Assembly: GCA_937973635.1 (NCBI GenBank)
Contig: CALJJZ010000025.1
Span: forward strand, 1-58,659
DNA: 58,659 nt
Reading direction: 5' to 3'
DNA from: an uncultured Bacillota bacterium
Lineage (GTDB): Bacteria; Bacillota; Dethiobacteria; DTU022; UBA8154
Shown: piece after piece, positions 27,311 to 36,762 of the stretch
Layout: every line of letters begins with the position of its first letter
How positions within the stretch are numbered: position 1 is the stretch's first letter
Translations under genes and position numbers: made by a program
The notes under the pieces: generated by a model
The model's input: only the letters and a program-made list of their open reading frames with translations
What the model was told of the DNA's origin: nothing
The model's database searches: none

Positions 27311-28168
27311 TCATTGCCCCTCAACATTGACGATGATATTATCAATAAGACGGGTGCCCCCCAATCTTACGGCCAGGGCAAGGAGACAGCTGCCAGTCAG
27401 CCGCTCCAAGGGCCTGAGCATCTGCGTATCCACAATCTCGATATAGTCCACCACTGTCTCCGGCACAGCGCTGATGCGGCTCCGCATGGCCGCTTTCAAC
27501 GCAGCCGCGTCCCTTTCACCGGCACGGATGAGCGCTTCAGCCTGCTGCAGGCTCTGGTAAAGTACCGGCGCCACCGCCCGCTGCCCGGGATTAAGGTATT
27601 TGTTGCGTGAGCTCATAGCCACACCGTCGGCCTCCCTTACTGTGGGCATAATATGCAAGTTGATGGCATAGTTCAGGTCCTGCAGCATCTTTTTAACCAC
27701 AAGGCACTGCTGCGCGTCTTTCTGGCCAAAATAAGTATTGTCCGGAGAAACTAGGTTAAAAAGCTTGGCCAGGACCGTAGTTACACCCCGAAAATGGCCC
27801 GGACGGGCAGCGCCACACAGACCTTCCGAAATACTGCCCTCCACCTCCACAAACGTAGCATAGCCAGGCGGGTAAAAAACCTGCGCCTCCGGTGAAAAAA
27901 TAAGGTCGCAGCCTGCCGCTTCAGCCAGGCGGCTATCATTTTCCAAGTCACGGGGATAATCCTCATAATCCTCATTCTGGCCAAACTGCAGGGGATTTAC
28001 AAAAATACTGACGACAACAAAATCATTTTGTTCCTTCGCCGCCCGGATCAGGGAAAGGTGCCCCTCATGCAAAAAACCCATCGTGGGCACAAAACCGATA
28101 CTTTTGCCCTGGCGTCTGATCTCGGACAACCTCTGGCGTAAAATAAGCGGATCTACAACAAGCTCCAT
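27311..28168 (-). CDS. panC: Pantothenate synthetase
   Basis: About 285 residues. The nucleotidyl-transferase motifs are visible: VPTMGFLHEGHLSLI (HxGH-type), FVNPLQFGQNEDYEDYPR, FGQKDAQQCLVVKKM and MSSRNKYL. It joins pantoate and beta-alanine with ATP. ATG 28168 is chosen over upstream alternatives because GAGGTG lies eight bases before it and the family starts at this point. Confidence 0.96.
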   Translation of the reverse strand: MELVVDPLILRQRLSEIRRQGKSIGFVPTMGFLHEGHLSLIRAAKEQNDFVVVSIFVNPLQFGQNEDYEDYPRDLENDSRLAEAAGCDLIFSPEAQVFYPPGYATFVEVEGSISEGLCGAARPGHFRGVTTVLAKLFNLVSPDNTYFGQKDAQQCLVVKKMLQDLNYAINLHIMPTVREADGVAMSSRNKYLNPGQRAVAPVLYQSLQQAEALIRAGERDAAALKAAMRSRISAVPETVVDYIEIVDTQMLRPLERLTGSCLLALAVRLGGTRLIDNIIVNVEGQ

Positions 28169-28222
28169 ACCCATCTCACCTCGTCCAAGGGAAGCTCCTA
28201 AAACATTCTGATCTGCGGACAA

Positions 28223-29062
28223 TTAGCTGGTAATCTGCGCCAGCACCTCTGCCGGCATCGTAAAGGTATGTTCCTCCCCAGGGAAAGCAACTTTTCGTAC
28301 CGCCTCCAGGTAGCTGTTTACGCCGCGCAGCATCTCCCTGCGGGCATCAGCAAACTGCTGCACGAACTTGGGCCGTTTACCCGTGTAAAGCCCCATCACG
28401 TCATGGTACACCAGGACCTGGCCGTCGCAATATTTTCCGGCACCGATGCCAATTACAGGAATAGACAGCTTCTGCGTAATTACCTGTGCCAGCTGCCAGG
28501 GAACACACTCCAGCACGAGCATAAAAGCCCCCGCTTCTTCCAGCACCAGCGCATCCTCAATCATCTTGCGGGCCGCTTGTACATCCCGTCCCTGGACCTT
28601 AAAGCCGCCCAGCTGGCCTGCCGACTGGGGGGTAAGACCGAGGTGCCCCACCAGGGGAATGCCGGCCTGGGTAATCTTGCGTACAGCCTCGGCAATCTCA
28701 ATACCGCCTTCCAGTTTTACCCCCTGGGCCCCCGTTTGTTGAATGACCCGCCCCGCATTGCGCAGTGCCTCTTCACTATTTACCTGGTAAGTAAGAAAGG
28801 GCATATCCATAATTACAAATGCCCGCTTGCTGCCGCGCACCACAGCCTTACCGTGGTGGATCATTTCATCCAGGGTCACAGAGAGGGTATCGGCATAACC
28901 CAGCACGACCATGCCCAAAGAATCCCCTACCAGGATTGTCTCCACCCCTGCTTCATCCACTAATTCGGCTGTGGGGTAGTCATAGGCAGTGATCATCGTA
29001 ATCTTTTCTTTTTTCCGCTTCATCTCCCGCAAGTCCAGAGTCGCTAAACGCGTCGCACTCAT
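28223..29062 (-). CDS. panB: 3-methyl-2-oxobutanoate hydroxymethyltransferase
   Basis: A 279-residue PanB: ITAYDYPTAELVDEAGVE, ILVGDSLGMVVLGY, MPFLTYQVNSEEALRNAGR, VKLEGG, GHLGLTPQS and GIGAGKYCDGQVLVYHD are family signatures, including metal ligands. It makes ketopantoate from 2-ketoisovalerate. The start ATG overlaps the upstream DUF2520 stop by four bases (ATGA), with AGGAGG nine bases before it, showing tight co-translation. Confidence 0.97.
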   Translation of the reverse strand: MSATRLATLDLREMKRKKEKITMITAYDYPTAELVDEAGVETILVGDSLGMVVLGYADTLSVTLDEMIHHGKAVVRGSKRAFVIMDMPFLTYQVNSEEALRNAGRVIQQTGAQGVKLEGGIEIAEAVRKITQAGIPLVGHLGLTPQSAGQLGGFKVQGRDVQAARKMIEDALVLEEAGAFMLVLECVPWQLAQVITQKLSIPVIGIGAGKYCDGQVLVYHDVMGLYTGKRPKFVQQFADARREMLRGVNSYLEAVRKVAFPGEEHTFTMPAEVLAQITS

Positions 29063-29934
29063 CTTGCCTGACCTCCTAACAGTTGTTTTAGCTCACCAGC
29101 TTCTTTTTCCCCCAGGGTCCCCTTGCGCAGGGCTAGTTCCACCGTATAAAGCCCCAATGCACTGTAAAGGGGCAAAAGTTCAGGGCTCTTAAGAGCCATA
29201 TTCTCTAGATGACAGGAAATGGTGGGTACATCTCCCCGGGCGATAGGGCCGGTTAAAGCCTGTTCAGAGCCAAGGGAAGCAATATTGCGCAGCGTTCCCT
29301 GGATCAGGGGCGCTAGGGCTTCCATGGCCTCGGCAGCGGGAATCTCCATTAGCTCATACATTTTTAAGGCCACATCCAGCAGGGAAGCAAGGTAATTGCA
29401 GGCTACGCAGGCAGCGGCATGATAAAGGGGTTTCATCTCCGTAGGGATATTAAGCATCTTTCCCTCAAGGGCATCTACCATCGCTTTGGCCACAGGTAAG
29501 GCTGCCGTATCACCTTCAACGGTGAAAAAGGTCCCTGGCAGCGACTGCAACCCCACCTCCAGCCCTGGAAAGGTCTGTAGCGGGTGAAAGGAAAGGACGT
29601 AAGCACCCTGCTCCCGGGCAGCGGCTAATATTTCCGAGCTATGCGCCCCGCTCGTATGCAACACAAGCTGGCCAGCGCGGAACCCCCCCCCTGCTGCGAT
29701 CCTTGAACAGACCTCGCCAATTACCCGGTCCGGCGTAGTAATGAAAACAATATCTCCCTCCCTGGCTGTTTGTGCCATATCATCGAAGACGGGACATGCC
29801 AGTATCCGCGCAGCGGTAAGGCGCGTATTATCCGTACGGCAGTAAGCCGCAGCGAGGGGATAACCCTTTGCTTTTAAAGCAAAACCAAGGACCTTGCCCA
29901 CATTACCCGCTCCCACAATGGCAATGCGCTCCAT
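29059..29934 (-). CDS. Rossmann-fold oxidoreductase with DUF2520 domain (candidate ketopantoate reductase)
   Basis: About 291 residues. The N-terminal NAD(P)-binding motif is IAIVGAGNVGKVLGFAL; LSFHPLQTFPGLEVGLQSLPGTFF and the helical C-terminal domain (HAAACVACNYLASLLDVALKM) are typical of the DUF2520 family, related to ProC/PanE-type 6-phosphogluconate-like reductases. It is the first gene of an operon that otherwise has panB, panC and panD, and no panE is present, so ketopantoate reduction is the obvious missing step; this is inference. ATG 29934 is chosen because GGAGG lies eight bases upstream; an ATG 15 bases earlier is possible. Confidence 0.85.
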   Translation of the reverse strand: MERIAIVGAGNVGKVLGFALKAKGYPLAAAYCRTDNTRLTAARILACPVFDDMAQTAREGDIVFITTPDRVIGEVCSRIAAGGGFRAGQLVLHTSGAHSSEILAAAREQGAYVLSFHPLQTFPGLEVGLQSLPGTFFTVEGDTAALPVAKAMVDALEGKMLNIPTEMKPLYHAAACVACNYLASLLDVALKMYELMEIPAAEAMEALAPLIQGTLRNIASLGSEQALTGPIARGDVPTISCHLENMALKSPELLPLYSALGLYTVELALRKGTLGEKEAGELKQLLGGQAR

Positions 29935-30073
29935 TTCCCCCGCCTCCATAAAATATAAACGCCCCCCTGTGAACAGGAAGGCACAACAGTTTACCACCCA
30001 TGCACCCTGTCCCGGTCCACAACGGCTCCAGGCAGCTTGACATCAAACTATAAGACTTTACAATGGAAGTGAA

Positions 30074-30101
30074 GTTATAAAGATGGTGCAGAGTCCCTCA
30101 A
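30074..30101 (-). promoter_or_regulatory. Promoter for the pantothenate operon
   Basis: Minus-strand TTGAGG (30101-30096), 16 bases, TATAAC (30079-30074), about 140 bases upstream of the DUF2520 start. Nothing else is seen in the 29998-30161 gap. Confidence 0.5.
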
Positions 30102-30161
30102 GATCCCCGCCCACGACATTTTAGCATTTCCCCCTAATTAATGCAAGGCTTAATTTTAGCA

Positions 30162-31160
30162 TTACCACTCTGCCTGCAACAAAGCCAGCAAGAGCAAGAC
30201 ACCGTTTTCCAGGTCGTTGCGGTCGATCATCTCGCCCGGAGTATGTATATAACGGCAGGGTATGGAGAGGGCACCTGTGGGCACGCCGGCCCGGGCAAGG
30301 TGGATGGCGCCCGCGTCTGTGCTGCCCTGTTCTAGAACTTCAATCTGGTGCGGCAGCTGCTTTTCTTCTACCACACGGCGCATCAGCGCCGTAACACGGG
30401 GATGGCAGATCACAGACCTGTCCTTAATTTTAATCGCCGGCCCTTTACCCAGGGAAATGGGAGTTTTATAGTACGGCTCAGGCGTATCGCCGCTGCGCGT
30501 AACATCCACCGCCAGGCCAAAGTGGGGGTTGACGCGGTAAGAAACAGCCTGGGCACCGCGCAGGCCCACCTCCTCCTGCACGGTAAAAGCAAAACAGACA
30601 GCCTGGGGCAGATCGTCTGGCAGCCTTTTCAATGTCTCCACAAGGAGAGCGCACCCGGCACGATTATCCATGGCCCCGGCAACCAGGCGGTCACCCTCCG
30701 CCACCAACGGCGCGGCAAAAACTGCCGTATCACCGATTTGCACATATTGCTGCGCCTCTTTAGCGTTTGCCGCACCGAAATCAAGATAAAGTTTGGAGAA
30801 ATCAAGGTCCTTCTGCTCCTTGATTTTCTCCTGACCGATTACCCCCGTTAACCCCCCGCGAAAACGCAGCCGCTTGCCTGGCAGCGTGGACGCCTGGACT
30901 CCCCCGATGGGCGTAAAACGTAAAAACCCGTTTTCCTCAATCGAAGTAAGCATAAAACCAATAGTGTCCATGTGCGCCGTAACCAGAATCTTCTTCTGCG
31001 TTGCTTTTCCCCGGAAGACGATCAAGTTGCCCAGTTCGTCCGTTATCGACTCGCATTGGCCCGCTTGTTCCAGTTCCTGCTGCAAGAGGGCCCGTATCTC
31101 CTCTTCACGGCCCGCAGGGCCGAAAGCGCCGGTTAAACGGGCAAGTAATTCCTTCATCAT
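30162..31160 (-). CDS. M42 family metallo-aminopeptidase (copy 1)
   Basis: 332 residues. The dinuclear metal site is visible: TAHMDTIGFML, AGAMDNRAGCALL, TVQEEVGLRGAQAV (catalytic Glu pair), AVDVTRSGDTP and the late histidine in CRYIHTPGEMID. M42 enzymes form large tetrahedral dodecamers that trim peptides in the cytoplasm. It is the third gene in a run of three paralogues; its ATG overlaps the end of copy 2. Confidence 0.93.
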   Translation of the reverse strand: MMKELLARLTGAFGPAGREEEIRALLQQELEQAGQCESITDELGNLIVFRGKATQKKILVTAHMDTIGFMLTSIEENGFLRFTPIGGVQASTLPGKRLRFRGGLTGVIGQEKIKEQKDLDFSKLYLDFGAANAKEAQQYVQIGDTAVFAAPLVAEGDRLVAGAMDNRAGCALLVETLKRLPDDLPQAVCFAFTVQEEVGLRGAQAVSYRVNPHFGLAVDVTRSGDTPEPYYKTPISLGKGPAIKIKDRSVICHPRVTALMRRVVEEKQLPHQIEVLEQGSTDAGAIHLARAGVPTGALSIPCRYIHTPGEMIDRNDLENGVLLLLALLQAEW

Positions 31161-32186
31161 TTACAACCCCTTTGCCATTACTGTTCTGATAAACTCGTCT
31201 ACCACCTCTATCACTTTTCGCCAGTCCTCCAGGTTAATCAGGGAGGCAGGGCCATGCAGGTAGCGACAGGGCGTAGAAATCACGCCGGTGGGCACCCCCT
31301 CATGGGCACAGGAAATAGGCCCACCATCGGTAAAGTTACCGGCAAAACGGCGAAACTGGTAAGGGATACCCTGTTCCTGGGCCACAGCTACCAGCCGCTC
31401 CAGGACACGGGGGTGGGCAATAAGCGAACCGTCCTGCAGGGTAAAAGCAGGACCTTTACCCAGTGCCGTAACCTGGTCTTTTTCCTTAATTTCAGGCAAA
31501 TCCGCAGCAATGGTTGTCTCCACCACAAGCGCCGTCTTTGGATTGAGGCGGTAAGCAGCCACCCTGGCGCCGCGCCCGCCAATCTCCTCTTGAACCGTAA
31601 AGACGGCAACAAAGGAGGCCGCAAAGTCCCGCTGCAGAATCTCCAGCAGAGCAGCACAGCCGGCACGGTTATCCAGAGCCTTGCCACGGAAACATTCCCC
31701 CAATTGGGCTGCTTCCGCCGCGAAAGTAACATAGTCACCGATTTTAACCGCCCTAGCCGCATCATCCTTATCTTTGGCTCCAATATCAATATAAAGGTTA
31801 TCGACCTCCAAGGGTTTTTCGCGTTCTGCCTTTTTCTGCAGGTGTATGGCTTTTGCGCCTATAACCCCTGGGACGGCATTACTCCCCACGACGACAGGTT
31901 TTGACACGAGGAAACTTTCATCAATCCCGCCCACTTTATAAAAACGCAGGTGCCCACTCTTCTCAATACTTGACACCATCAGGCCCACTTCATCCATATG
32001 GGCGGCAAGCATCAATTCCCGTTTCTTCTCTGTTTTTTTGCTCCCACTTTTATAAGCGTAGAGGTTGCCCAGGCTGTCACAAGCATGTTCGATCTTCCAG
32101 GCCGTCAATTTGTCTCGGATAAAATCGCGCACTCGTCCCTCGTCACCGGAGACGCCGGAAATCTCGCTTAACTCCTTTAAAAACAT
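31161..32186 (-). CDS. M42 family metallo-aminopeptidase (copy 2)
   Basis: 341 residues with the same metal site: AAHMDEVGLMVSSIEKSGH, GKALDNRAGCAALLEIL, TVQEEIGGRGARVAAY, VVETTIAADLPE and CRYLHGPASLI. Substitutions near the active site (VVETT for AVDVT, FTDGGPISCAHEG) suggest a substrate preference unlike copies 1 and 3. It overlaps copy 3 by ten bases. Confidence 0.93.
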   Translation of the reverse strand: MFLKELSEISGVSGDEGRVRDFIRDKLTAWKIEHACDSLGNLYAYKSGSKKTEKKRELMLAAHMDEVGLMVSSIEKSGHLRFYKVGGIDESFLVSKPVVVGSNAVPGVIGAKAIHLQKKAEREKPLEVDNLYIDIGAKDKDDAARAVKIGDYVTFAAEAAQLGECFRGKALDNRAGCAALLEILQRDFAASFVAVFTVQEEIGGRGARVAAYRLNPKTALVVETTIAADLPEIKEKDQVTALGKGPAFTLQDGSLIAHPRVLERLVAVAQEQGIPYQFRRFAGNFTDGGPISCAHEGVPTGVISTPCRYLHGPASLINLEDWRKVIEVVDEFIRTVMAKGL

Positions 32187-33271
32187 GCTAATCCCTCCAC
32201 AAAGGCACGGTCAAGGCTTGCCGTGAAAAAAGCCAGCAGGCGGCCACCTGCTTTTAGATCATCCAGGTCCAGGAGTTCCACCGACGTATGCATATAGCGC
32301 AAAGGCACAGAGAGCAAAGCGGCAGGGACGCCGTCCCGGCTCACCTGGATAGCCCGGGCATCCGTCCCCGTAGGGCCGGGGGAGACATCTATCTCACAGG
32401 GAAGGTGGTAATCCTTCGCCACCTCCTGCAACCGTGCAAAGAGGCGGGGATGGATATTGGGACCGCTGGTAATAACCGGACCTTTTCCTAAAGGTGAAAC
32501 CTCGTGTTCCAGTGCCCCAGGAAAATCACCGTGGCAGACATCCACAGCTACCCCCAGCTCCGGCGCCAACCCGTATGTAGAAACAACGGCACCCCGCGTC
32601 CCTACCTCTTCCTGCACCGTGGCTACCAGATAAACATGGGCTGTATGCTCCAGCCTGCTTAGTTCCCGGGCGCATTGCCATAAAAGGGCTACACCGGCAC
32701 GGTCATCAAAAGCTTTCCCGGCACAGCAGCCGTTTCTTAGCGTAAGGAAATCCCTGCGCAAGGCCGCCACCGTCCCCACCTCCACCACGTTATGTACTTT
32801 CTCTTCCGTCAGGCCCGTATCAATAAAGAGGTCGTCAATTTTGGGGGCCCTGTTCTTTTCCTCACCCGTACGCATATACTGGGGAATAGCCCCAATTACA
32901 CCAGCAATTTTTTCCCTGCCTAAAAGGATAACTTCCTGACCGGGAAGAGTGCGGGGGTCAAAGCCTCCTAGCGTAGAAAAACGTAGAAAACCCCGCTCCT
33001 CTATTCCAGTGACGATAAGCCCAATTTCATCCATGTGGGCACAAAACATGACGCGGGGCGCATTTTCCTCTTTTCCTTTTTTATAAAAGATAAGATTTCC
33101 CAGGTTATCCAGGCGTATTTCATCCACATAAGGGGCAAAGGACCGGGCAATCAGACTACTGATGTTTTTCTCAAAGCCGGCAACGCCGTAGGCCTCTGAT
33201 ATCTCCTTCAAGAAACTCTCCAGATCCGATTTGGAACTATAATCATGCAAAAACGCTGCGCCTCCCCTCAT
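32177..33271 (-). CDS. M42 family metallo-aminopeptidase (copy 3)
   Basis: Up to 364 residues. Metal and catalytic motifs are CAHMDEIGLIVTGI, GKAFDDRAGVALLW, TVQEEVGTRGAVVSTY, AVDVCHGDFPGA and LRYMHTSVELL. First gene of the tandem run. The start is uncertain: ATG 33271 has only a weak AAAGAG site, while an in-frame TTG nine codons later has GGGGAGG ten bases upstream. The three copies are diverged, so the duplication is old. Confidence 0.92.
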   Translation of the reverse strand: MRGGAAFLHDYSSKSDLESFLKEISEAYGVAGFEKNISSLIARSFAPYVDEIRLDNLGNLIFYKKGKEENAPRVMFCAHMDEIGLIVTGIEERGFLRFSTLGGFDPRTLPGQEVILLGREKIAGVIGAIPQYMRTGEEKNRAPKIDDLFIDTGLTEEKVHNVVEVGTVAALRRDFLTLRNGCCAGKAFDDRAGVALLWQCARELSRLEHTAHVYLVATVQEEVGTRGAVVSTYGLAPELGVAVDVCHGDFPGALEHEVSPLGKGPVITSGPNIHPRLFARLQEVAKDYHLPCEIDVSPGPTGTDARAIQVSRDGVPAALLSVPLRYMHTSVELLDLDDLKAGGRLLAFFTASLDRAFVEGLACF

Positions 33272-33302
33272 ATCTCTTTGAAATGTCTTTGTCTTTCGCC
33301 TT

Positions 33303-34415
33303 TTACTCGTCCGCTAGCCGCTGCCTCAACCCCTCGGTAAGCGTATAAACCCGTTCAGCCTGAGCCTGATTCAGGGTAGCCGTACCGCAACTGGGTGTCA
33401 GGAGATATTGTTCCCGCAAACGCTTCTCGCTAACCCCTGCCTTTGCCAGGCGTCCAACGCCCTGGTTAAATTTCTGCAGCAGCGAGATCTCATTTTCTGT
33501 TTCCACCTCCGGGGAAGTTGGTACCAGCCCCCAGGCCAAACAACCGCCCCGATGCAAGAAAGATTCTAGTTCGGCACTGTACACTAGCATAGAATCAAAA
33601 TAACTGTAAGCATCGAAATTAACCACCTGCAAGGGCAGGTCAAACAGGATAGACCAATCCACACCGGAACAACAGTGAACACCGGCATAGGCTCCTTCCC
33701 CCGTAATGGCAACGACTATCTCCTCCAAGCAGGCTAAAATATCCTCCCGCGAAAGGGAAACATAGGCCGACTGCCCGTAAGCGAGCAGCGCCGGTTCATC
33801 GATAAAAATAAGCACAGGAAGGGAAAAACGCTTGAGGTCGCGTACCTGCCGGCGCACACTGAAAGAGAGGGTGCGGGTAATCAGCTCGCGCAATGTGCTG
33901 TGGTAAAAGGCAGCAGTGCCGTCGGCGGCCCGTAGCTGCAACCCCAGGGAAAGGGGGCCGCTGATCTGGCCTTTAATATAACGGGTCAGGGGCCCGGGCA
34001 AAGTAACCCCCTTTTCCCCAAGCAAGGCGTAAAACCCTGCAGCGGCTTCCGTAGGCAGGGCGAAGGGCTGCAGGGCTCTGTCGTCTTCCTGTTCTTGCTC
34101 TGCCTGCAGGCAGAATCTATAAAAGCTTTCTAGCCTTTCAGGCCAACTGCCTTCTTGATCACAAAAAACGGGGGAATCCCCCGTGCTATGGAGCAGCTGC
34201 ATCTTCTCCAGGAGGCTGAGATGCTGGCGGACAAAACCTTCCGCCGAACCACGCCCCGGCAACTGAGGCCAGTGAGGCCCCAAAGGCAGTGTCTGCCTGA
34301 TCAAACTTAGAGCTGCCCGCGCATCGGTATAAGGCATGCTGCCTATCCCCGTAGCTGTGCCATAGAGAAAATCGGCGCTCTCCGGCGTTGCCTCATACCC
34401 CGTCATCACTTTCAC
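33303..34415 (-). CDS. MetE-like (UROD/MetE superfamily) protein
   Basis: A 370-residue protein resembling the C-terminal catalytic half of cobalamin-independent methionine synthase. It keeps [14 protein letters not shown] at the start, [31 protein letters not shown] (the His-x-Cys-type zinc site) and [11 protein letters not shown] (third zinc cysteine). The folate-binding N-terminal half of MetE is absent, as in the folate-independent core-MetE enzymes that take methyl groups from corrinoid proteins. Function is therefore plausible methyl transfer, not proven. It overlaps cimA by four bases (ATGA), so the two are translationally coupled. Confidence 0.8.
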   Translation of the reverse strand: MKVMTGYEATPESADFLYGTATGIGSMPYTDARAALSLIRQTLPLGPHWPQLPGRGSAEGFVRQHLSLLEKMQLLHSTGDSPVFCDQEGSWPERLESFYRFCLQAEQEQEDDRALQPFALPTEAAAGFYALLGEKGVTLPGPLTRYIKGQISGPLSLGLQLRAADGTAAFYHSTLRELITRTLSFSVRRQVRDLKRFSLPVLIFIDEPALLAYGQSAYVSLSREDILACLEEIVVAITGEGAYAGVHCCSGVDWSILFDLPLQVVNFDAYSYFDSMLVYSAELESFLHRGGCLAWGLVPTSPEVETENEISLLQKFNQGVGRLAKAGVSEKRLREQYLLTPSCGTATLNQAQAERVYTLTEGLRQRLADE

Positions 34416-36097
34416 CCCCGCAGTGTGGGATACTGTTCCGCCGGCTCCCGCAAATCGCCAGCATATTCCAGCTGTTCCTCCTCCCAGGGGAGCTCGTCGA
34501 GGGCTTTCTTCAGGTCATCCAGAGACGGGCTGTTTTCATAAAGGAGCCCGTATTCGATACTATCCACCAGGGCAATCCAGCTCGCTTCGATAATATTTTC
34601 AGAAACGCCAACAGTGCCCCAGCGTTTATCTCCATTCTGGGAAATAATTAAAACGCGTACTCGCGCTGCGGTACCGTCCCGGCCTTCCAGCACGCGCACC
34701 TTATAATCTACCAGGCGAATATTCTTTAATTTGGGATAAAATTCTTCCAAGGCTTTACGCAGGGCGTTATCCATGGCGTTTACCGGGCCGTTACCTTCGG
34801 CAGCCGTATGCATAATACGGTTCCCCACCTTTACTTTAATCGTTGCTTCTACATAAAGGTCGTCACCACGCCTCTGTTTGTCAACAATAACCCGAAAACC
34901 TTCCAGCTTGAAAAGGGGTTTATGCGTATGCAACGTCTTCCAGATCATCAACTCGAAAGAGCCGTCTGCACCTTCGAACTGGTAGCCCTCGTGTTCCATT
35001 TTTTTGATTTTCTTTAACACTTCCTTTGCTTCTGGAAACTGCTTAAAGGGGGCCAGCTGTTTCTCCTGCAGTTTAAAAAGAATGTTACTTTTCCCAGCCA
35101 GCTCAGAAATAAGGATGCGCCGTTTATTGCCCACCTCTTCAGGATTGGCGTGCTCATAGGTACGCGATTGTTTAAACACCGCATCCACATGAATACCGCC
35201 CTTGTGCGTAAAGGCGTTACGCCCCACGTACGGCTGGCTTACCAGGGGCCGTACATTTGCCAGCTCAGCAATTGTATTGGAAATAGAGGTGAGCTTTTTC
35301 ATCTGCTCGGGACTGAACTTTTTTAGCTTCAGCTTTAAGTGTATATTAGCCATAATAGCACAGAGATCAGCGTTGCCGCACCGCTCTCCATAGCCGTTGA
35401 TTGTCCCCTGTACATGGCTGGCACCGCTCTGCAGCGCTATAATGGAATTTGCTACAGCCATCCCGGCATCGTTATGGGCATGAATACCCAGGCGTGCATG
35501 AATCTTTTCCTTAACCCTGAAAATTATTTCACGCATTTCCAGCGGCATAGTGCCGCCGTTGGTATCGCAAAGCACAAGCGTATCGGCACCTCCCCGGGTC
35601 GCCGCTTCCAGGGTGGCAATAGCATAATCAGGGTTTTCTTTATAACCGTCAAAGAAATGTTCCGCATCATAGATTACCTCCAGCCCTTTACCTTTCAGGT
35701 AAGAGACCGTATCCACAATCATGGCAAGGTTTTCTTCAAGGGTTGTATCAAGGGCATGGTAAACATGAAAATCCCAGCTTTTACCTACCACCGTTACAAC
35801 CGGTGTGCCCGCTTCCAAGAGCGCGCACACGTGCTGGTCGGTCTGCACATCGGCATGGGCGTGGCGCGTGCTGCCAAAGGCTACGATCTTGCTGTGTTTT
35901 AGCCCCAGCTCGGTGCGGGCCCGGGCAAAAAATTCCATGTCCTTGGGGTTGGACCCCGGCCAACCGCCTTCAATATAGTCAACGCCCAATTCGTCCAGCA
36001 ACCGGGCAATCTGCAGCTTGTCGTTGACAGAAAAAGAAATACCCTCCCGCTGTGAACCGTCCCGCAGCGTTGTGTCATAAACCTGCAAACCAGTCAT
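34412..36097 (-). CDS. cimA: Citramalate synthase
   Basis: About 561 residues. The HMGL-like TIM barrel has [38 protein letters not shown] and the metal-binding HxH in [15 protein letters not shown]. The C-terminal LeuA-type regulatory domain follows (about residues 400-530). The sequence is of the CimA branch: it makes citramalate from pyruvate and acetyl-CoA for isoleucine synthesis. ATG 36097 follows GGGAGG by six bases. Confidence 0.93.
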   Translation of the reverse strand: MTGLQVYDTTLRDGSQREGISFSVNDKLQIARLLDELGVDYIEGGWPGSNPKDMEFFARARTELGLKHSKIVAFGSTRHAHADVQTDQHVCALLEAGTPVVTVVGKSWDFHVYHALDTTLEENLAMIVDTVSYLKGKGLEVIYDAEHFFDGYKENPDYAIATLEAATRGGADTLVLCDTNGGTMPLEMREIIFRVKEKIHARLGIHAHNDAGMAVANSIIALQSGASHVQGTINGYGERCGNADLCAIMANIHLKLKLKKFSPEQMKKLTSISNTIAELANVRPLVSQPYVGRNAFTHKGGIHVDAVFKQSRTYEHANPEEVGNKRRILISELAGKSNILFKLQEKQLAPFKQFPEAKEVLKKIKKMEHEGYQFEGADGSFELMIWKTLHTHKPLFKLEGFRVIVDKQRRGDDLYVEATIKVKVGNRIMHTAAEGNGPVNAMDNALRKALEEFYPKLKNIRLVDYKVRVLEGRDGTAARVRVLIISQNGDKRWGTVGVSENIIEASWIALVDSIEYGLLYENSPSLDDLKKALDELPWEEEQLEYAGDLREPAEQYPTLRG

Positions 36098-36165
36098 CAC
36101 AAGCCTCCCAGAAATGTAATCTAATCAAAGTAAAAAAAAAAAATAAATAATTAGTTAGTGGAACC

Positions 36166-36195
36166 ATTATACTATAGGCTCTTCCGGCGTGTCTA
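36166..36195 (-). promoter_or_regulatory. Sigma-A promoter for cimA
   Basis: Minus-strand TAGACA (36195-36190), 18 bases, TATAAT (36171-36166), about 70 bases upstream of the start. An A-rich stretch lies between promoter and gene. Confidence 0.6.
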
Positions 36196-36228
36196 TAGCT
36201 GCCGGCCAGTAACTGTGTTTGCTTGTTC

Positions 36229-36579
36229 CTATTCGGGCAGGAAAAGCCTGCCCAGTTTCGTCGTCCCCTCGCGTAAGGCCACGAGTTTTTCTTCAGAAAA
36301 GAAAAACCGCTGATCTTCCGTGGCCTGGACAACACCGGCGCTGATTAAAAACTGCAGCATCTGAGGTTTATAATCCCGTTTCCTGAACAAGATATGCTGC
36401 TTGCTGATACCCAAATCCGCAGCGCCAACGGCCCTTGCGGCGTTAAATGCTTTCTGCCGACGGAACGCCCTAACAAGGGATTTCAAGGCTTTGCTCTGCA
36501 TAAAAAAAGACAGCATTAAAGTTAAAAAGAGCATTGCTAAAAAAAAGAGTATGGTAAGAAAAATAGTGATACTCTGCAA
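36229..36579 (-). CDS. Membrane-anchored protein of unknown function
   Basis: 116 residues. The first 27 form a strongly hydrophobic transmembrane segment (ITIFLTILFFLAMLFLTLML). The cytoplasmic part is basic, then has a compact region (MLQFLISAGVVQATEDQRFFFSEEKLVAL) that looks like a small winged-helix fold. I do not recognise the family. It starts with TTG 36579, with GGAGGTG about eight bases upstream. It stands between a LysM hydrolase gene and cimA, without clear functional linkage. Confidence 0.7.
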   Translation of the reverse strand: MQSITIFLTILFFLAMLFLTLMLSFFMQSKALKSLVRAFRRQKAFNAARAVGAADLGISKQHILFRKRDYKPQMLQFLISAGVVQATEDQRFFFSEEKLVALREGTTKLGRLFLPE

Positions 36580-36681
36580 AAAAAAACACCTCCCATCCCT
36601 TTGCTCAATATATATGTACCCCCATCAATTGTCAATAAAATGCCTCCGGAAGCCTTTTGCCACTGTCACTGGGAAGAGAAC

Positions 36682-36718
36682 AAAATAAAAATGGCGGGGG
36701 TCTGGCGAACTCCCGCCA
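36682..36718 (-). terminator. Intrinsic terminator after the LysM-SleB gene
   Basis: TGGCGGG/CCCGCCA stem (36692-36698 and 36712-36718), followed on the minus strand by TTTTTATTTTG. Confidence 0.85.
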
Positions 36719-36762
36719 CCTGGATTGGTTAAAACCAAGTCTGTTACAGTTACAGCCAGCAT

